From Acanthacorydalis orientalis (Eukaryota; Arthropoda; Insecta; Megaloptera; Corydalidae): a DNA stretch of 64,000 bases. The translations under genes were made by a program, and so were the position numbers. Location: contig CM068322.1 in NCBI GenBank assembly GCA_034766995.1, forward strand, positions 3,693,089-3,757,088. The letters are read 5' to 3'. This document shows positions 10,478 to 22,540 of the stretch, one piece after another. A model generated the notes under the pieces. That model was not told the origin of the DNA. It saw only the letters and a program-made list of their open reading frames with translations, and made no database searches. Numbering within the stretch: position 1 is the stretch's first letter; every line of letters starts with the position of its first letter.

Positions 10478-11232
10478 CGAGTGCCGTTTGATAAGTACGG
10501 TAAAAACCAAGTTAAATACGTTTTTTGTAAAAAAATGATTTTATTTCTGAACATAGTCTCCATTGAGTGCTGTATACTTGATAAAGCGTCTCTGCAAAAT
10601 ACGCCTGGATGGCGGCAATAAAATCCTCATTTGATGACATTAGAATAGAGTGCATGAGGATTTAATTTGAAGCCTAATTTGTACAATGTTGCCATTGTGA
10701 CGGTTGACTTTTGGGACGGAACCTTGTCCTGGTGAAGAAGCACTATTTGTGCGCCAATCTTGGCTGGTTTTGTTCCAGATTTTTTCAAACGGTCCAATAA
10801 GGAGGTATAATAGGCATCTGTTATCATTTTTCCCTTCGTTAAGTAATCGATCAGGATAATTCCTTGGGAATCTCAAAAAACAGTGGCCATCACCTTTACA
10901 GCCGACAAAACGGACTTCATTTTCTTCGGCTCACTTTCACCAGTCATCCACTGCTTTGATTGCTGCTTCGACACAGGTGTGTAGTCGTGGATCCATGTTT
11001 TATCCACGGGACGAACCGACGCAAAAAGGCCTGCTCGTTTTTTTCAATTTTTGTGGCACTGCTACAATGCTCGTTTCAAACATCTGTAGAACGTAAACAA
11101 CGCCTCACTTTTGGCCGAAATTTTGCCTATGCTAGTTTGAAAACTGACTAGCAGCCTTGATAGCCGTGACGTTAGCAAATGAATGGTGGCGGCATCTCAC
11201 AGAAATTTATTAAACTTATCAAACAGCCCACG
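10478..11232 (-). mobile_element. Deleted mariner, about 755 bp
   Basis: The left end CGAGTGCCGTTTGATAAGTA is mirrored at the right by TTAAACTTATCAAACAGCCC, finishing near 11,232. Full-length mariners are about 1.3 kb, so about 500 bp is missing, including the N-terminal DNA-binding half. The same family recurs at 21.36-21.67 kb. Confidence 0.85.
10541..11130 (-). pseudogene. Mariner transposase, N-terminally and internally deleted
   Basis: On the minus strand the readable order is CLQMFET-like residues near 11,110, EQAFLRRFV, then TWIHDYTPVSKQQSKQWM near 10,990 (first catalytic Asp region). GIILIDYLTKGKMITDAYY comes near 10,850 and VLLHQDK near 10,760, where the second Asp is kept but the usual NAPAH is lost. 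A deletion then removes the SPDLAPSD block with the third Asp, and the tail ALNGDYVQK ends with a stop at 10,541. Several frameshifts occur. It is inactive. Confidence 0.85.
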
Positions 11233-11880
11233 CATATATTATATATATTATTTACACATAAACAAAAAATTGTCGAACTTATGGAAGATGTCACATAACA
11301 CAAAAATGTTAGCGCTTAGTATTTTAATCTAAGAGTAACTGCATACTTTGTATAAATGCTAATGTTCATTCTTATTGTACTGTGTGTGCAGTAACCAATC
11401 AATCATGATTCTAAGTATATAATGATACATGCGAGTAAAAACAAATTTCATACTATGATATTAGCAAAAAATTCAAAAATCATAGATTAACGCTTGTGTA
11501 TGCCAGTGCCGTAAATAACCTCAATACCTTTCTATGCCACTTTTTACAATTGAATTCTATTTTTTTTCTTTTGTACAGATGCGTTCTTTTGTTGTTGTAT
11601 TATTAGTAAAAAAATATATTATTATGTAAATTATATAATTGAATTATGATAATGAATTTATACGGCACTAAATTTTTTTAAAATGTAAAACATATTTCTC
11701 CATACGATGCATGGTTTTGGTTGTGTGTTACTGAATATGATTTGATGTAGTTAAATAGTGTTGACGATAATTTATTCAGGATTTTCATGTGTGTAAATAG
11801 AAAATTAGCAATCCCAGCACAGAATTAACACGTCGAGCAATGCAATTGATGGTTATTATTTTACTATCTATTTACATGTA
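11233..11880. other. AT-rich sequence, no gene seen
   Basis: Nothing recognisable on either strand. Confidence 0.6.
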
Positions 11881-11882
11881 TA

Positions 11883-11938
11883 CAGAACCACACACACACA
11901 GCACACATACATAATTCACACACACACACGCATATATA

Positions 11939-11996
<58 letters not shown>
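11883..11996. repeat. (CA)n then (TA)n microsatellites
   Basis: Interrupted CA arrays to about 11,930 are followed by a pure TA array of about 55 bp. Confidence 0.95.
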
Positions 11997-11998
<2 letters not shown>

Positions 11999-12313
11999 TA
12001 TAATTAGAATGGTGTTTCATGTTTTGATATGTTTATGACTTCTGCATAATCACCAATTAATATAAAATCTATTGAATAGAAATATTGGCAGTTTAATGTT
12101 GGTATGACATTTCATAAAGGTCGTTTATGTATAAGAGTATAATGTTAGCCAAAACTATTTAATTTTGCTGTGATTTTAATTTTGTTTTAAACAACATATG
12201 ATTAAGAAGGAAGCTATTAAATGTGTAATAACAACAGTTAAATTTACTTCATGTTTTTTTTCGAGTTAATCATTTACAAAATATAATTTAGTAACAATTA
12301 AATTCGATTTTTG

Positions 12314-12361
12314 TAGTGCACACATGTTTAGGTACTTTAGTACACACATGTTTAGGTACTT
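12314..12361. repeat. 24-bp tandem duplication
   Basis: TAGTGCACACATGTTTAGGT plus ACTT is followed directly by the same unit with one substitution. Confidence 0.95.
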
Positions 12362-14063
12362 ATTGGAACTGGTTATTTTGGTTAAATTTGGTCAGATTTT
12401 TCTTAAATAAGTTAGTTATTTTTATTGATTTAATCTTTGAATTAGTTTTGTCAAAATGTGTCATACTGCATTAAACTATATATTTTAAATATTAATTTTA
12501 TTATAACGAATATTATTTTTACTATTGCAACAATAAAGAAGCAATACAAGTGTAGTACAAAATAATATATAACAAAAGAAAATTTACTTGCTCGTAGTTT
12601 ATTTTTTATTGTTTTTTATAACGTTCTGGTTTCATGATAGTTTTTTGCGGAGAATTTATAATTATAAGAAATACTAATCTAAAAATGGTATTAATATTAA
12701 TGCAGATTTTTACGATTATAAGGAAAAAAATTAAATATATTTGAAGTAAATGTAAACAATTGTAAGTACACTGGTTAGAATAGAAATTCCGGTTGAAGAA
12801 GAATGAACTTTTTTTTACTGATTTCTTTTTTAAACTATTACTGAAGGCTTTCATTAATAAAGAAAGGGAATTTAATTTGCAAGGATGCAATTCAAGCCAG
12901 TCATGAGATCTTGTATGAAAAATAGAATATTCATCCATTCCGTATATGATTTTGTTAATTTTGGTTTTATAGAATGAGTTTTTTTTAGAAAAAAAATAGT
13001 AATTTGTTTAAAAATTTAAAGTTATTATATATCGTATCAGGGTATCAGTGCAGTAATTACTACTCTTAAATTAAAAATATATCTCATCTCAGGATAAGAT
13101 ATTTCTCCAATATTATATATGCCAATTAACACTTTTGGTTCGTCATAGAGAGAGTAGAAGTTACTTTTTTAGTACCGATAGGTAGATAAATGGCATTTTA
13201 GGGAGTTTTCTATCCATTGTTTAGTTTTGAGTTATGACTTAAACTTATGGGTCAAATACCAGTAGATAAAATATTTTTTGAAGAAGTGTTGTTTTATTGT
13301 TTTTAATTAAGAAAAACTTTAATTATCGTGGGTATCTTGACTTTTCTCCAATATTTTCCTACTCAATTATTTCAATCAAGTTTACGTTTTCTGCTTGAGA
13401 AATTTGTTTACTGCCTGTAGATTTATAAAATACTTTTTTAAAATATATTAATGTGTTATGAAGGTATGTTTACTTAATGTATAATCTTATCTCATTTCTT
13501 CAAATCAAGAAATATTATAAATCTTAGCTGTAGAGAATAAGATGACTTGTAAGTTCTACTTGTAAAGAGGAATATGTTATTTATAACCAAATTTCTTCTA
13601 AATAAATCTATTTACATGATCGATATAATGTTTAATTTGAAGTTATAATATATTATATAAAATGGTGATCCCAATTAATAAAAGTATTTTACCAACTACA
13701 AAACCAAAAAGATACTTATTATAGTATAATATTATTATAGGATTTTAGTATATTCACTTTCTCACTATTACGAGGAGAGATTGAAAGTTTTATATACGAG
13801 AAGTTAATCTTTGAGGTAGGACGAACCGAGTATTGCATGTGAGCATTGTATTATTACTCGTTTGCGGATAAAAAACCTAGAAACCTTCTGCAGAAACGAG
13901 TACCAAAGTACTGGTATTAATAACTCGCGCTGCTCGAATTTCTGTAAGGTTTTGTGGTTTGGATATTTCTTCAGTGGAGAAGATTTTCACGGCCCCTGGA
14001 TGGAGCTGGATTACCATTGTAAGGTCAGCGAAGCTCCATTTATAGCTCGATATACCGTAGTTA

Positions 14064-14107
14064 TAGTATACAGTTTGTTTTATATTAGTATACAGTTTGT
14101 TTTATAT
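14064..14107. repeat. Perfect 22-bp tandem duplication
   Basis: Two adjacent identical copies of TAGTATACAGTTTGTTTTAT plus AT. Confidence 0.95.
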
Positions 14108-14329
14108 GAGACCTATGTGGGGATTGAATGTTAATCACTTATAATTATGCATAGTTGTATCAGTCTAACTGTAGTGGACGTAACGCAATGAGAATCCATA
14201 TGGAGTTGTGTACAAGCACTATCAGTTTGTTTAAAGAAAAAGGTTTAATTACGTACAGTAACTGAATTTCTTACAACTAAAAATATCTCATTTTCATATT
14301 TTAATTCACGAGTAAAAAATGTTCAAGTC

Positions 14330-14604
14330 ACTATGGGCGAAATGTCCTTCATCATGACAAATCAAAACTATAAACTTATAACTCATTTTAGAAAGCTTTG
14401 ATGGAGGATACATTTAATGTGCCTCGACATTCTTCTAACATCCCAAAATGGTACCGTCTGACATTTACGTATTGTTAGTACTAAGCGTGAAATCAATTTT
14501 GATTCTGATGATCAGCAAACATTACATTTCTTGACAAAATGAAGAAACTTGTTACATGTTGACAAAAATGTTGACACGTTGGTGGAGATGATGTTGAAAA
14601 ATAA
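14330..14604 (+). pseudogene. Mariner-type transposase tail, heavily decayed
   Basis: LHHDKSK near 14,352 occupies the place of the LHHDNARPH motif. RHSSNIPK near 14,430 recalls PYSPDLAP. The tail reads INFDSDD, then KMKKLVTCWQKC, then a GDD-VEK stop ending at 14,604, matching the common mariner ending KLV-x-RW-x-KC and GDYVEK. No single frame is open. Identification depends on the order of weak motifs. Confidence 0.45.
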
Positions 14605-15992
14605 ATCTATCATATGATAGATTATATTACATATATTTATATTTATTAAACTATACATTGTATAGTTCAAATTATAAAAAAATATTATTTGTACTACAGA
14701 AGAACATCTGCAAATTTATAAAATAAATTGATCTTAATATATAAAAGTAAAAATTACTGTTAATTAAATGTATGGAATGTAGTTGTTTCAAATGTATAAT
14801 AACTCTTGATTTTTAGACTGTTTTAAAAACAATTTCAATAAAAAAAATTTTTTTTCTTGCGATCTTTCAGAATTATCTGTTATTATTTATTAAGTTGAAA
14901 AATGACACGAAATTGTGTTCAAGAGAGAAATCAAAAGTTATATAACGACAAAGACGCGAAACAAAACAACAAAGAAAAGAGACAAAACTGTAAATTGATA
15001 AACGTTAATAATGAAAACTGTAACTTTGGTATATTCGTATATTCACGTAACGAAAGTTTAAACGGGCTTATTTTGGCTTACATGTCCCTTGACTGCAATA
15101 TAAAAAAATCTTGCTGTGGGAAATTTGTCGGTCAGACACTAGGGAAATTTCGCATGCGACACGCTCTCTAAGTTAAGCATAGAGACTGCAGCGCTCTTCG
15201 AGTGTAGTCGTATGTTCTTTCGCTCTTGTAGAAAAAACTTTTTTGTAAATTGTCTCTACTTAGTTCATTTCTTGTCACCGATCCTGCGCGAACAATTTAA
15301 TGAATTGAAATGTATATCATGGTATTATAATGTGAACTTGATCTATTGGCGATTTAAAAGGGACATCTTTTATTTTAAACGCTCAAGTCAACACAACAAT
15401 GTGCCTTGCATTAGAATGTCCTATTTACATTAACAACAGTTTTTTTGCTTTATACAAAGTAAAAATATTTTAATGTTTATATTATTATGTACGTTCATTT
15501 ATCATGCACGTTCAGTGATAATTTGAAAAAAATATTTGAATTATACTATATAACTTTGGATTACTTGCTTATGTAACAGTAATGAATAGTTTCAATCTAG
15601 AAATGAAAAGTATTTAGTATCTGAATAAATCAAATTGTTAGTAAAGTATATTATATTATTATCAAATACATTATTGTCTAAATGAATTATGTTATTAAGT
15701 AAATTTGTTAATTTTCATAATTTATTTATCTTCCAATAAGTTTGTCACAATAAATATATTTCCCTCAGGAAATATAGATTATACAACTCATTATATAATC
15801 TATATTTCTTTTATTTCAATTTTGTCTCTCTTATTTCAATGTCTCATAGAAACTATAAAAAAAACCCAACACATGTTCAGAATAACTGTTTTTTTAACGC
15901 AACCTTCCATGCTCGAGCTTTTCTTGCGGAAAATCTGTTAGTAATTAGTATATGTTATTTAAGAAATAGTTAACACTAATCAATCGAAAGAA
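14605..15992. other. AT-rich sequence, no gene seen
   Basis: Open frames of 70-90 codons at 14,902-15,171 and 15,212-15,433 have no recognisable motif. The stretch 15,050-15,240 is less AT-rich than its surroundings. Confidence 0.45.
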
Positions 15993-16168
15993 AGTTCTAT
16001 TCTTTCAAAACAATGCAAGACCTCATACTGAAATATGTACCCGTGAGAAGGTTCATGCTTTAGGAGAGGAGATACTGACTTACCCTCTATATTATCCCAA
16101 CATTTCTCCAAGCGATTATCACCTTTTCCTGATGCTAGACAATCTCATGCGAAATAAATAGTTTCACA
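15993..16168 (+). pseudogene. Mariner transposase C-terminal fragment
   Basis: One frame reads LFFQNNARPH (second catalytic position, Asp changed to Asn), then EEILTYPLYYP and NISPSDYHLF, which contains the third catalytic Asp, then LDNLMRNK and a stop. This is the D34D block of SETMAR-like mariners. Everything before and after is missing, and the fragment is cut off just before the motif at 16,180. Confidence 0.7.
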
Positions 16169-16179
16169 ATAATGGAGAG

Positions 16180-16260
16180 CAGTGGCGCACTCTGGATTTA
16201 ATCTTTGGGGGAGCCGAGTTGAAGGGATAAAAAAAATGTTACTATGAATTCAATAAAATT
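16180..16260 (+). other. Possible terminus of an unidentified DNA transposon
   Basis: CAGTGGCGCACTCTGGATTT followed by a G-run (CTTTGGGGGAGCC) looks like the CAGTGGCG-type ends of insect non-autonomous DNA elements. A second G/C-run stretch, CCTTTGGGGGTTGCCAGGAG, lies at about 17,989 beyond the LINE fragment, but no inverted end was found, so the element cannot be delimited. Confidence 0.25.
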
Positions 16261-16499
16261 CATTAAGTGATTATAAAAAATTATTTAAGGAATAAATCTA
16301 GTTTTTTTTTTCTTTTTACAAAGCTCTAGAATTACTTCAGTCGTGGTTACATTAAATCTCTCTGTGTGTATATAGCAAAGATTGTCCGTTCAATCGTGAT
16401 TCGTGTCCGATTCAGGGCACTTGATCGACGAGTAGTTCGAATTCCGGTATGATCACTGCGCTGCTCAGCAGGTTTTGCGTCTGACGGAGCACGTAACTC

Positions 16500-17490
16500 G
16501 CGGTTTCAACGAGAAGCGTATGACCGGCGTCGTCTTTTCGATATTGAAAAAGCATTTGACAAGGTTTGGCACACAGGTCTTCTCTGCAAGCGTGTATATG
16601 ATAGTCTTCACGTAAGTATGATTCATTTGGTGGTATCGTATATGTCGGGTCGCAGCTTCTATGTGCGTGTGAACGAGGCGTGGTCGAGTGTCAAACTTGT
16701 GGAGGCTGGCATTCCGCGGGGTAGTGTGGTGACTCCGGTTCTGTTCAGTCTGTATGCTAATGACATGCCGAGGGGGCAGACCTCTGCACTATACGCGGAT
16801 GACACCGCCATCGTCGCCTAATCGTGAAAGGTAGGTGTGGTCCACGCACGTCTACAGCGTCATCTCGATGATTTCGCCGAATATTACGGTATTTGGCGAA
16901 TGAGAGTTAACGCTGGGAAGTGCGAGGCTTCTATTTACTAAGAAGAGAAATGTTGATCCTCCCGATCTGCACTTCAACGACACGACTATCGATTGAGTCG
17001 CCGAGGCCAAGTACCTCGGTGTCACGATCGATAACAGACTGACGTTTAAACGCCACGCCGACAACGTACTCGGACAAGGTGACAAAACAACTAAACCGAC
17101 TGTACCCCCTACTCAACTGCTGGTCGCAATTATTGCTGTGTAGTAAGCTCTTGATCTACACTATCTTTATTCGGTTGGTGATGACGTACACGGAATCAGT
17201 CTGGGCTTTCGTACCCGATTCCCTCAAACGATTGTAGGTACTTCAGAACAAAATACTGCGCGTCATTACGGACGCGCACTATTTTGTTTGGAACGATACT
17301 CTGCATAATGATCTCCGAATCCCTACACTTCTCGAATTTGTGCGTTATCAAGCTCGTGCTTTATATGACCGGTCCGTATCCAGCCAGAATGCCCTGATTA
17401 ATAACCTCGGCGCTTACGACTCGTCTAACCCGTGGTACCGCTATACGCGGCCCAAGCTACTGGCGTTGTGATGGGTAGACCTCCCCCTGA
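16500..17490 (+). pseudogene. Jockey-clade non-LTR retrotransposon ORF2, reverse transcriptase to C-terminus
   Basis: Across shifting frames the order is that of a Jockey-clade ORF2. FDIEKAFDKVWHTGLL (RT motif with catalytic Asp) lies near 16,540, GIPRGSVVTPVLFSLY near 16,710 and ALYADDTAIVA (YADD active site) near 16,788. EAKYLGVTIDNRLTFKRH follows near 17,005. The C-terminal region has LQNKILRVITDAHYFVWN near 17,240 and ends near AYDSSNPWYRYTRPKLL. At least four frameshifts or stops are present. The apurinic-type endonuclease and earlier part are absent, as expected for a 5'-truncated copy. It is markedly more GC-rich than the surroundings. The protein would prime cDNA synthesis on nicked chromosomal DNA. 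Confidence 0.85.
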
Positions 17491-18245
17491 TTATACGATC
17501 TCTGGATACAACAACAGGCAGTGCGTCGTGGGTAGCGGGCTTCTTTCGCGCTCCGAGCCGACCTCCCGTGACACTCAATTACATCAACAACTGCTCAAAC
17601 TATGTCTTTCGCTCTCCTCAATACTTGGGGATAAGCAACTCCATTAGCTCAAGTTATAGGTCCCGTACCTTCCATTTGAATCCGTAGCGTGCTTCACGCT
17701 GGCACAACTGCTCTATGAATTCAATCGTGATTGTGTCATGGTAGATCTTAAATAGATTTTTAAAAGGGTAAAGTAGAAAATTATCTTTTGCTGGTGCATG
17801 TTGTTAATATTTAGGAAGCGTTGCAAATATTTTTAATTAGTTAGAGATGTTAGGATATATCATTTTTCCATCATTTGAAATTGCATTAATGGCATGTTTT
17901 CATGGAGCTATTGCAAACAGTTTTTCAAATTTTTTATCCCACAACTAGAACTGATGATTTTGTTTTGTTTAGTGCTTTTTCTCTTTTCCTTTGGGGGTTG
18001 CCAGGAGCTCTTGCCCCTCCCTCGTGTGCAAAACTGAAACAGGAATTGAAGCGGAGTTTGGTGGATTTTTTACTTGTGAAGATACAACGTTTTATAAAAG
18101 TGGGGTTCACAAAAATTTATTTCGTTAGGAAAGGTTATAGATTGTGAAGGTGCTTATTTTAATGAATGAAACATTTTATGAAAATTTCGACACTTGTTTT
18201 ATTTTTATTTTAAAAAACCATAAGAACATTTTTGGTTAATTAAGA
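17491..18245. other. LINE 3' flank and AT-rich sequence
   Basis: The first 250 bp stay GC-rich and are probably the LINE 3' untranslated region; no poly(A) tail is evident. After about 17,760 the sequence is AT-rich apart from the G/C-run patch at 17,985-18,035. Confidence 0.5.
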
Positions 18246-18507
<262 letters not shown>

Positions 18508-20789
18508 TTTGTAGCAAAGTTTTAGATGTAACGAAATAAATTTGATTTCTGATTTAATATCTTTGAAAATATTTTCTGTAATAGAGAAGTATTTGATTAT
18601 AACAGCCTATTTTAATATTCTCATTAGCTCATAATTAAGCTTGATAGAGGAATACAATAAGTTAGAGATATAAAAAGTGTTTTTTCATAAGAATTAATGT
18701 AAATTTTGGCAAATTATGGCTCATAGATTGCATAGACTGTGCATATTCATTGTATTTATAAGCTATGAAGTAGAAAGTCTACAAATGTCTGTTTCCTTGT
18801 TTATCTGGGCAAGTTTTAAAATACTTTTTATAATACTTTTATATAATTCATCATATGCAATATTGAATTTGATTAGCAGCAGAATGTAGTTCTTTTGAAA
18901 TAGCTTAAACACTAAAAAAACACAAATGTGCCAATAACAGGCATAGTGCTGCAATTACAAAAAATAAATTTGTGGAACTTTTGGAGAAAAATTATTAGTT
19001 CAAAAGGTGTATTTATTGATTCCTCATTTGTAAGAACATCACCTTATGAAACTGTCTAGTGTTAAATAAATTGACATAGATTACTGGCTAAAATAATGAC
19101 CGAAAATAATAAATAACACATGATGCTGGCAAGTACGATTTATTTTATTTTATATGAATAGGCAGATTATATACATAGTTTCGGATCTTGAGCTATCTTA
19201 CGAATTTGTGATACAGAATATTATAATATTAAGCTATCAGAAGAAATGGTTTAAGAGGTGAAACCGATTGTAGCAGATTACTTCAAAATTAATTTAAAGT
19301 TTAGTACAAGAAGATAATTAAAAAAGTATATTTTGAGTGTGTATATTTTTTTGAATGTAGCAAATAGAATATATTGAATAGCGGTACAATTGTGCTGCCC
19401 ATCCGCTAGTATAAAATATATTATGAAAAATATGAATATATTAGGTTTAAATGAAAATTAAGTTTTATTTTTTTTCTAATACTTCTATTAATTTTATATT
19501 ACCAATTTTGCAAATAAAGGACAGAAAACTTTAAAATTTGCAATAAATAATACTAAGGATTATTTTTAATGGTATACTTTTTACGTTTTTTCATAAACAG
19601 GGATTATCTCGATAAATTTATTAAGAAACGAAATTTCATTCAAGGTGTGTTTTTTTTTAAATCAGAAATATACACAATGTTAAAAAAATAAAAAAATTGT
19701 AGGATCATTAAAATATATTTCATGAAATCAATTATTATATTTATGATAATTATACATATGCACACAGTTCCAAATTTATAATAAAAATTGAAGATAAAAC
19801 GAGAAGTGCCATTTAAATTGCAGTTTGTTCATAGATATGCCTTTTGACGTTCAGAAAAATCAAGCCGATAGATTACATTTGAGTCAAGCCTAAGTCGGCA
19901 TAAAGATGATAAGTCACTTGTTTTGATACCATACACGTTTCGTATTACTTCCGTTTTAAAATTGTACAGGCAAAGCTGAAGACAAAACTGAACGGATATG
20001 AGGAAATTTTAAAGTAAATTGCACAATTTTTTGAGATAGTTAAATTTCATATTGAACAATAAACAAGACATCTATTCCTATAAATGTAGATATAAATATA
20101 TGTATAAAATTTAGGTATACAAAATGGAATAATAATAACACTATGTAGTTCAGGATAAAAAGGAAATAAATTCACTTACAGTCTTTGTTATTCAAAAGTT
20201 ATTATACATGTATATATGAATATTTTTTATTTAATTTTTATTCGTTTTTTTACTGCTCTCGAGACCCTTCCATTCAGGTGATATATGTTTCTTGCATCAT
20301 AGATTGACCTGTTTTCTACTCTATTTTTAGAAAATACTAAAAACAATAGTGTATTACAATGTTTGTAAAATACTAAATCTGTGTGTATGAATCGTAATGT
20401 GTTACTAGTCAGAAATGCTTTTGGGGGTTCTGTTAAACATTTCTATGTTTCATGTTTAACTTCATTTAAATGAGTTCTTTTCAGCAGACTGTTTAGTTTT
20501 GAAAACAGAAAATATCATAATTGGTAGGATATAGTGAATAAGATGAGTGTGTTTTATCAACGTGTTTTTTTTTTGATTCAAATTTTGCCTCATTGAATGA
20601 GAAGGAGCGTTATTATGAAAAAGAAAGAACAAAGTACGGTCTTTTACGATTTATTCTTCCCCTTTAAAGTTTCAGAACATCCTCGTATAGATATTGGTTA
20701 ACCGTTTACTTCATTGGAAGGTATTTATGAGACATGATATTTTTAGTGTCGAAAAACAAAATCAACATTGTATTTATTTAAAACGTAAA
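18508..20789. other. AT-rich sequence, no gene seen
   Basis: Nothing recognisable in about 2.3 kb. Confidence 0.6.
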
Positions 20790-21235
20790 ACTTGTGTTTT
20801 CCTAGGCCAGGGAGAGGTTCCAGAGGTCCAGTGTTCGTGACTAATTGGAGGGTTGTCTTTTAGTATTAGGATCGTACTGAAATACCCATGGCTCATGTCA
20901 TCTATAACAATTGTTGTTGCCTAGAAAGTTTTTATTTTCCAGTTTGTTGTAAAATATCAAAACACAAGTTTTTATTTTTTTTTAACTTTCCGTTCGTGCG
21001 TCAGATTTTCGTACACTACTTTTCTCACATCCAAATCTTCGATCAAAATTTTGATCGGATTCCTTATTCATGTTTAATATATTTTAGCCATAATTCTAAT
21101 GATCATTTGTCGATCATCAAATACAAGAGTTCGAGTTTTTCGATGTTTTCATCAGTTCTTGTTGTTTTGTACCGATCAGATTTCGAATCACTATATATGC
21201 GTTCTTACACATTCGTTAGTTTTTTATCACTGAAA
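20790..21235 (-). pseudogene. Mariner-type transposase, N-terminal half, decayed
   Basis: On the minus strand TRTDENIEKLELLYLMIDK lies near 21,160, then ILNMNKES-like residues near 21,070. TCVLIFYNKLENKNFLGNN comes near 20,970 and HEPWVFQYDPNTKRQ near 20,895. The last matches DETWVFQYDPETKRQS, the first catalytic block, with both acidic residues before the Trp altered. It belongs to the same broad lineage as the element at 47.3 kb. Stops and frameshifts are frequent. A long open frame on the opposite strand is a shadow. Confidence 0.7.
21040..21057. repeat. Perfect 18-bp palindrome
   Basis: CGATCAAAATTTTGATCG, inside the preceding transposase relic. Confidence 0.95.
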
Positions 21236-21356
21236 AACGCGAGCACTTGACATTGTTGCGTAATATTAAAAAAAATTTCAATATATCTTACGTTCAGTTA
21301 CCAATTTGTTGGATTTCGATAAATTTTGAATGTTATTTACTCTATATTTACGCAGT

Positions 21357-21668
21357 CCTACAAATCGACCGTCACAATGGTAAAATTGCACGAATTAGGT
21401 TTCGAATTGATTCCTCCTCCATCCTCTTCTTTGGTTTTGGCCCCGTGCGATTTCGTATTCTTCCCAAATTTGAAAATTTGGCTCAGTGGGAATAAATTCT
21501 CGTCACATGAGGATGTCATCGCCGCCGTCAATGTGTATTTTGCAGACTTGCTGGACCAAATGTATATAGCTCTCAATGGAGACTATGTCAAGAAATAAAA
21601 TCGTTTTTTTTTTTCTCAAAAAACGGTGTTTTACTTGCTTTTTTACCATACTTATCAAACGACTCATG
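21357..21668 (+). pseudogene. Mariner transposase C-terminus with right terminal repeat
   Basis: KSTVTMVKLHELGFELIPPP is followed by LAPCDFVFFPNLKIWLSGNK with the third catalytic Asp, then FSSHEDVIAAVNVYFADLL and ALNGDYVKK with a stop at 21,596-21,598. The right terminal repeat ACCATACTTATCAAACG matches that of the mariner at 10,478-11,232, so these are two copies of one family. This copy has lost its 5' two thirds. The retained 80 residues are open in one frame, so it is less decayed than most relics here. Confidence 0.85.
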
Positions 21669-21929
21669 TGTATATTTAAATACATAGATTATAAATGAAA
21701 TTTATTTTCAGAAGTAATTTTAATAGTCATCTTTAGTATTTAAATTGTAAATTACGATATAAAATCTAGATAATTTATTCTGTAAAAATGTATATTAGGA
21801 TAATAGAATCCATTTTGTAAAAGTTGATTTGAAATCAGAAAAAAGTGTGTTGCCATTTTTACTGAACGAAATAAATAAAAATCATACTGTTTTCATGTTT
21901 CTAGTTATCGTAACAGCTCGACGATAGAG

Positions 21930-22540
21930 AAGACACAGCCGTTTTCTACAAACCGTAGTAGATATGTACCGAAACATTTGTCATACGGTAGTTTGTTGTA
22001 GTATGGTGGCGACATCGGTGGCGTCGTCGTAGTCGTTGTCGTCTCCGTCGCCAACCGTGTTTTTGGGTTGATACAGAGTAACAAAATCGGGTATGAGGCT
22101 GTGGAGATCAACGGACAAGGATGTTCACACACATACATATATACGTTCACAAACACACACAAACATGTGAGTGTGCCCGGGCTTTGCGGTGCGCCGACGT
22201 CCCCCGCCCAATCAGCATTTTATGACCGAGCCACAGCTCACTTGAGGATCATAAAGCGATTTCCGCGTCGACTTGGATTCCATACTTGATATAGAATCGC
22301 GTCGTGTCGTACAGGACTACTGTTGGCTGTAGGGAGGCCGAGCGTGCTCAACACCGATTGTACGTGATCGACTGTTCTCGTCTCGATTAAAATTGTGTCG
22401 TGTCCGAGCGGTAATTTACACGTTCAAAACTCCGTGAAATATTTTTATCTGTTGATGTGTCCGAGGCCATTTTATCGCTTCTCGTTATTTGATATTTAAC
22501 ACTGAACGCCGACAGACGATCATTCTAAACGCAATTAGTT
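21930..22540. promoter_or_regulatory. CpG-rich patch, candidate host promoter or 5' exon
   Basis: Many CpGs occur in a window otherwise nearly free of them, including a run of (GTCGTC)-like repeats at about 22,020-22,055 and a CCCAATCAGC box (inverted-CCAAT-like context) at about 22,206-22,215. No transposon motif or long frame explains it. In insects such patches often mark promoters or noncoding first exons, but no transcript boundary can be fixed from sequence, so direction is unknown. Confidence 0.25.

Larger units (their letters stand above)
11997..14329. other. AT-rich sequence with two short tandem duplications, no gene seen
   Basis: A 110-codon frame at 12,606-12,938 (minus) and a 90-codon frame at 13,862-14,134 (plus) show no recognisable domain. 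The second lies in a slightly more GC-rich patch (13,790-14,060) whose minus strand is also open in parts, but I cannot name it. Confidence 0.45.

Noticed and set aside
12606..12938. 110-codon minus-strand frame
   Set aside because: No motif, membrane or signal pattern, or supporting context; composition fits AT-rich chance.
20888..21250. 120-codon plus-strand open frame
   Set aside because: The minus strand reads mariner motifs (TRTDENIEK, VFQYDPNTKRQ); the plus frame is rich in Phe and Ser as expected for an antisense frame.
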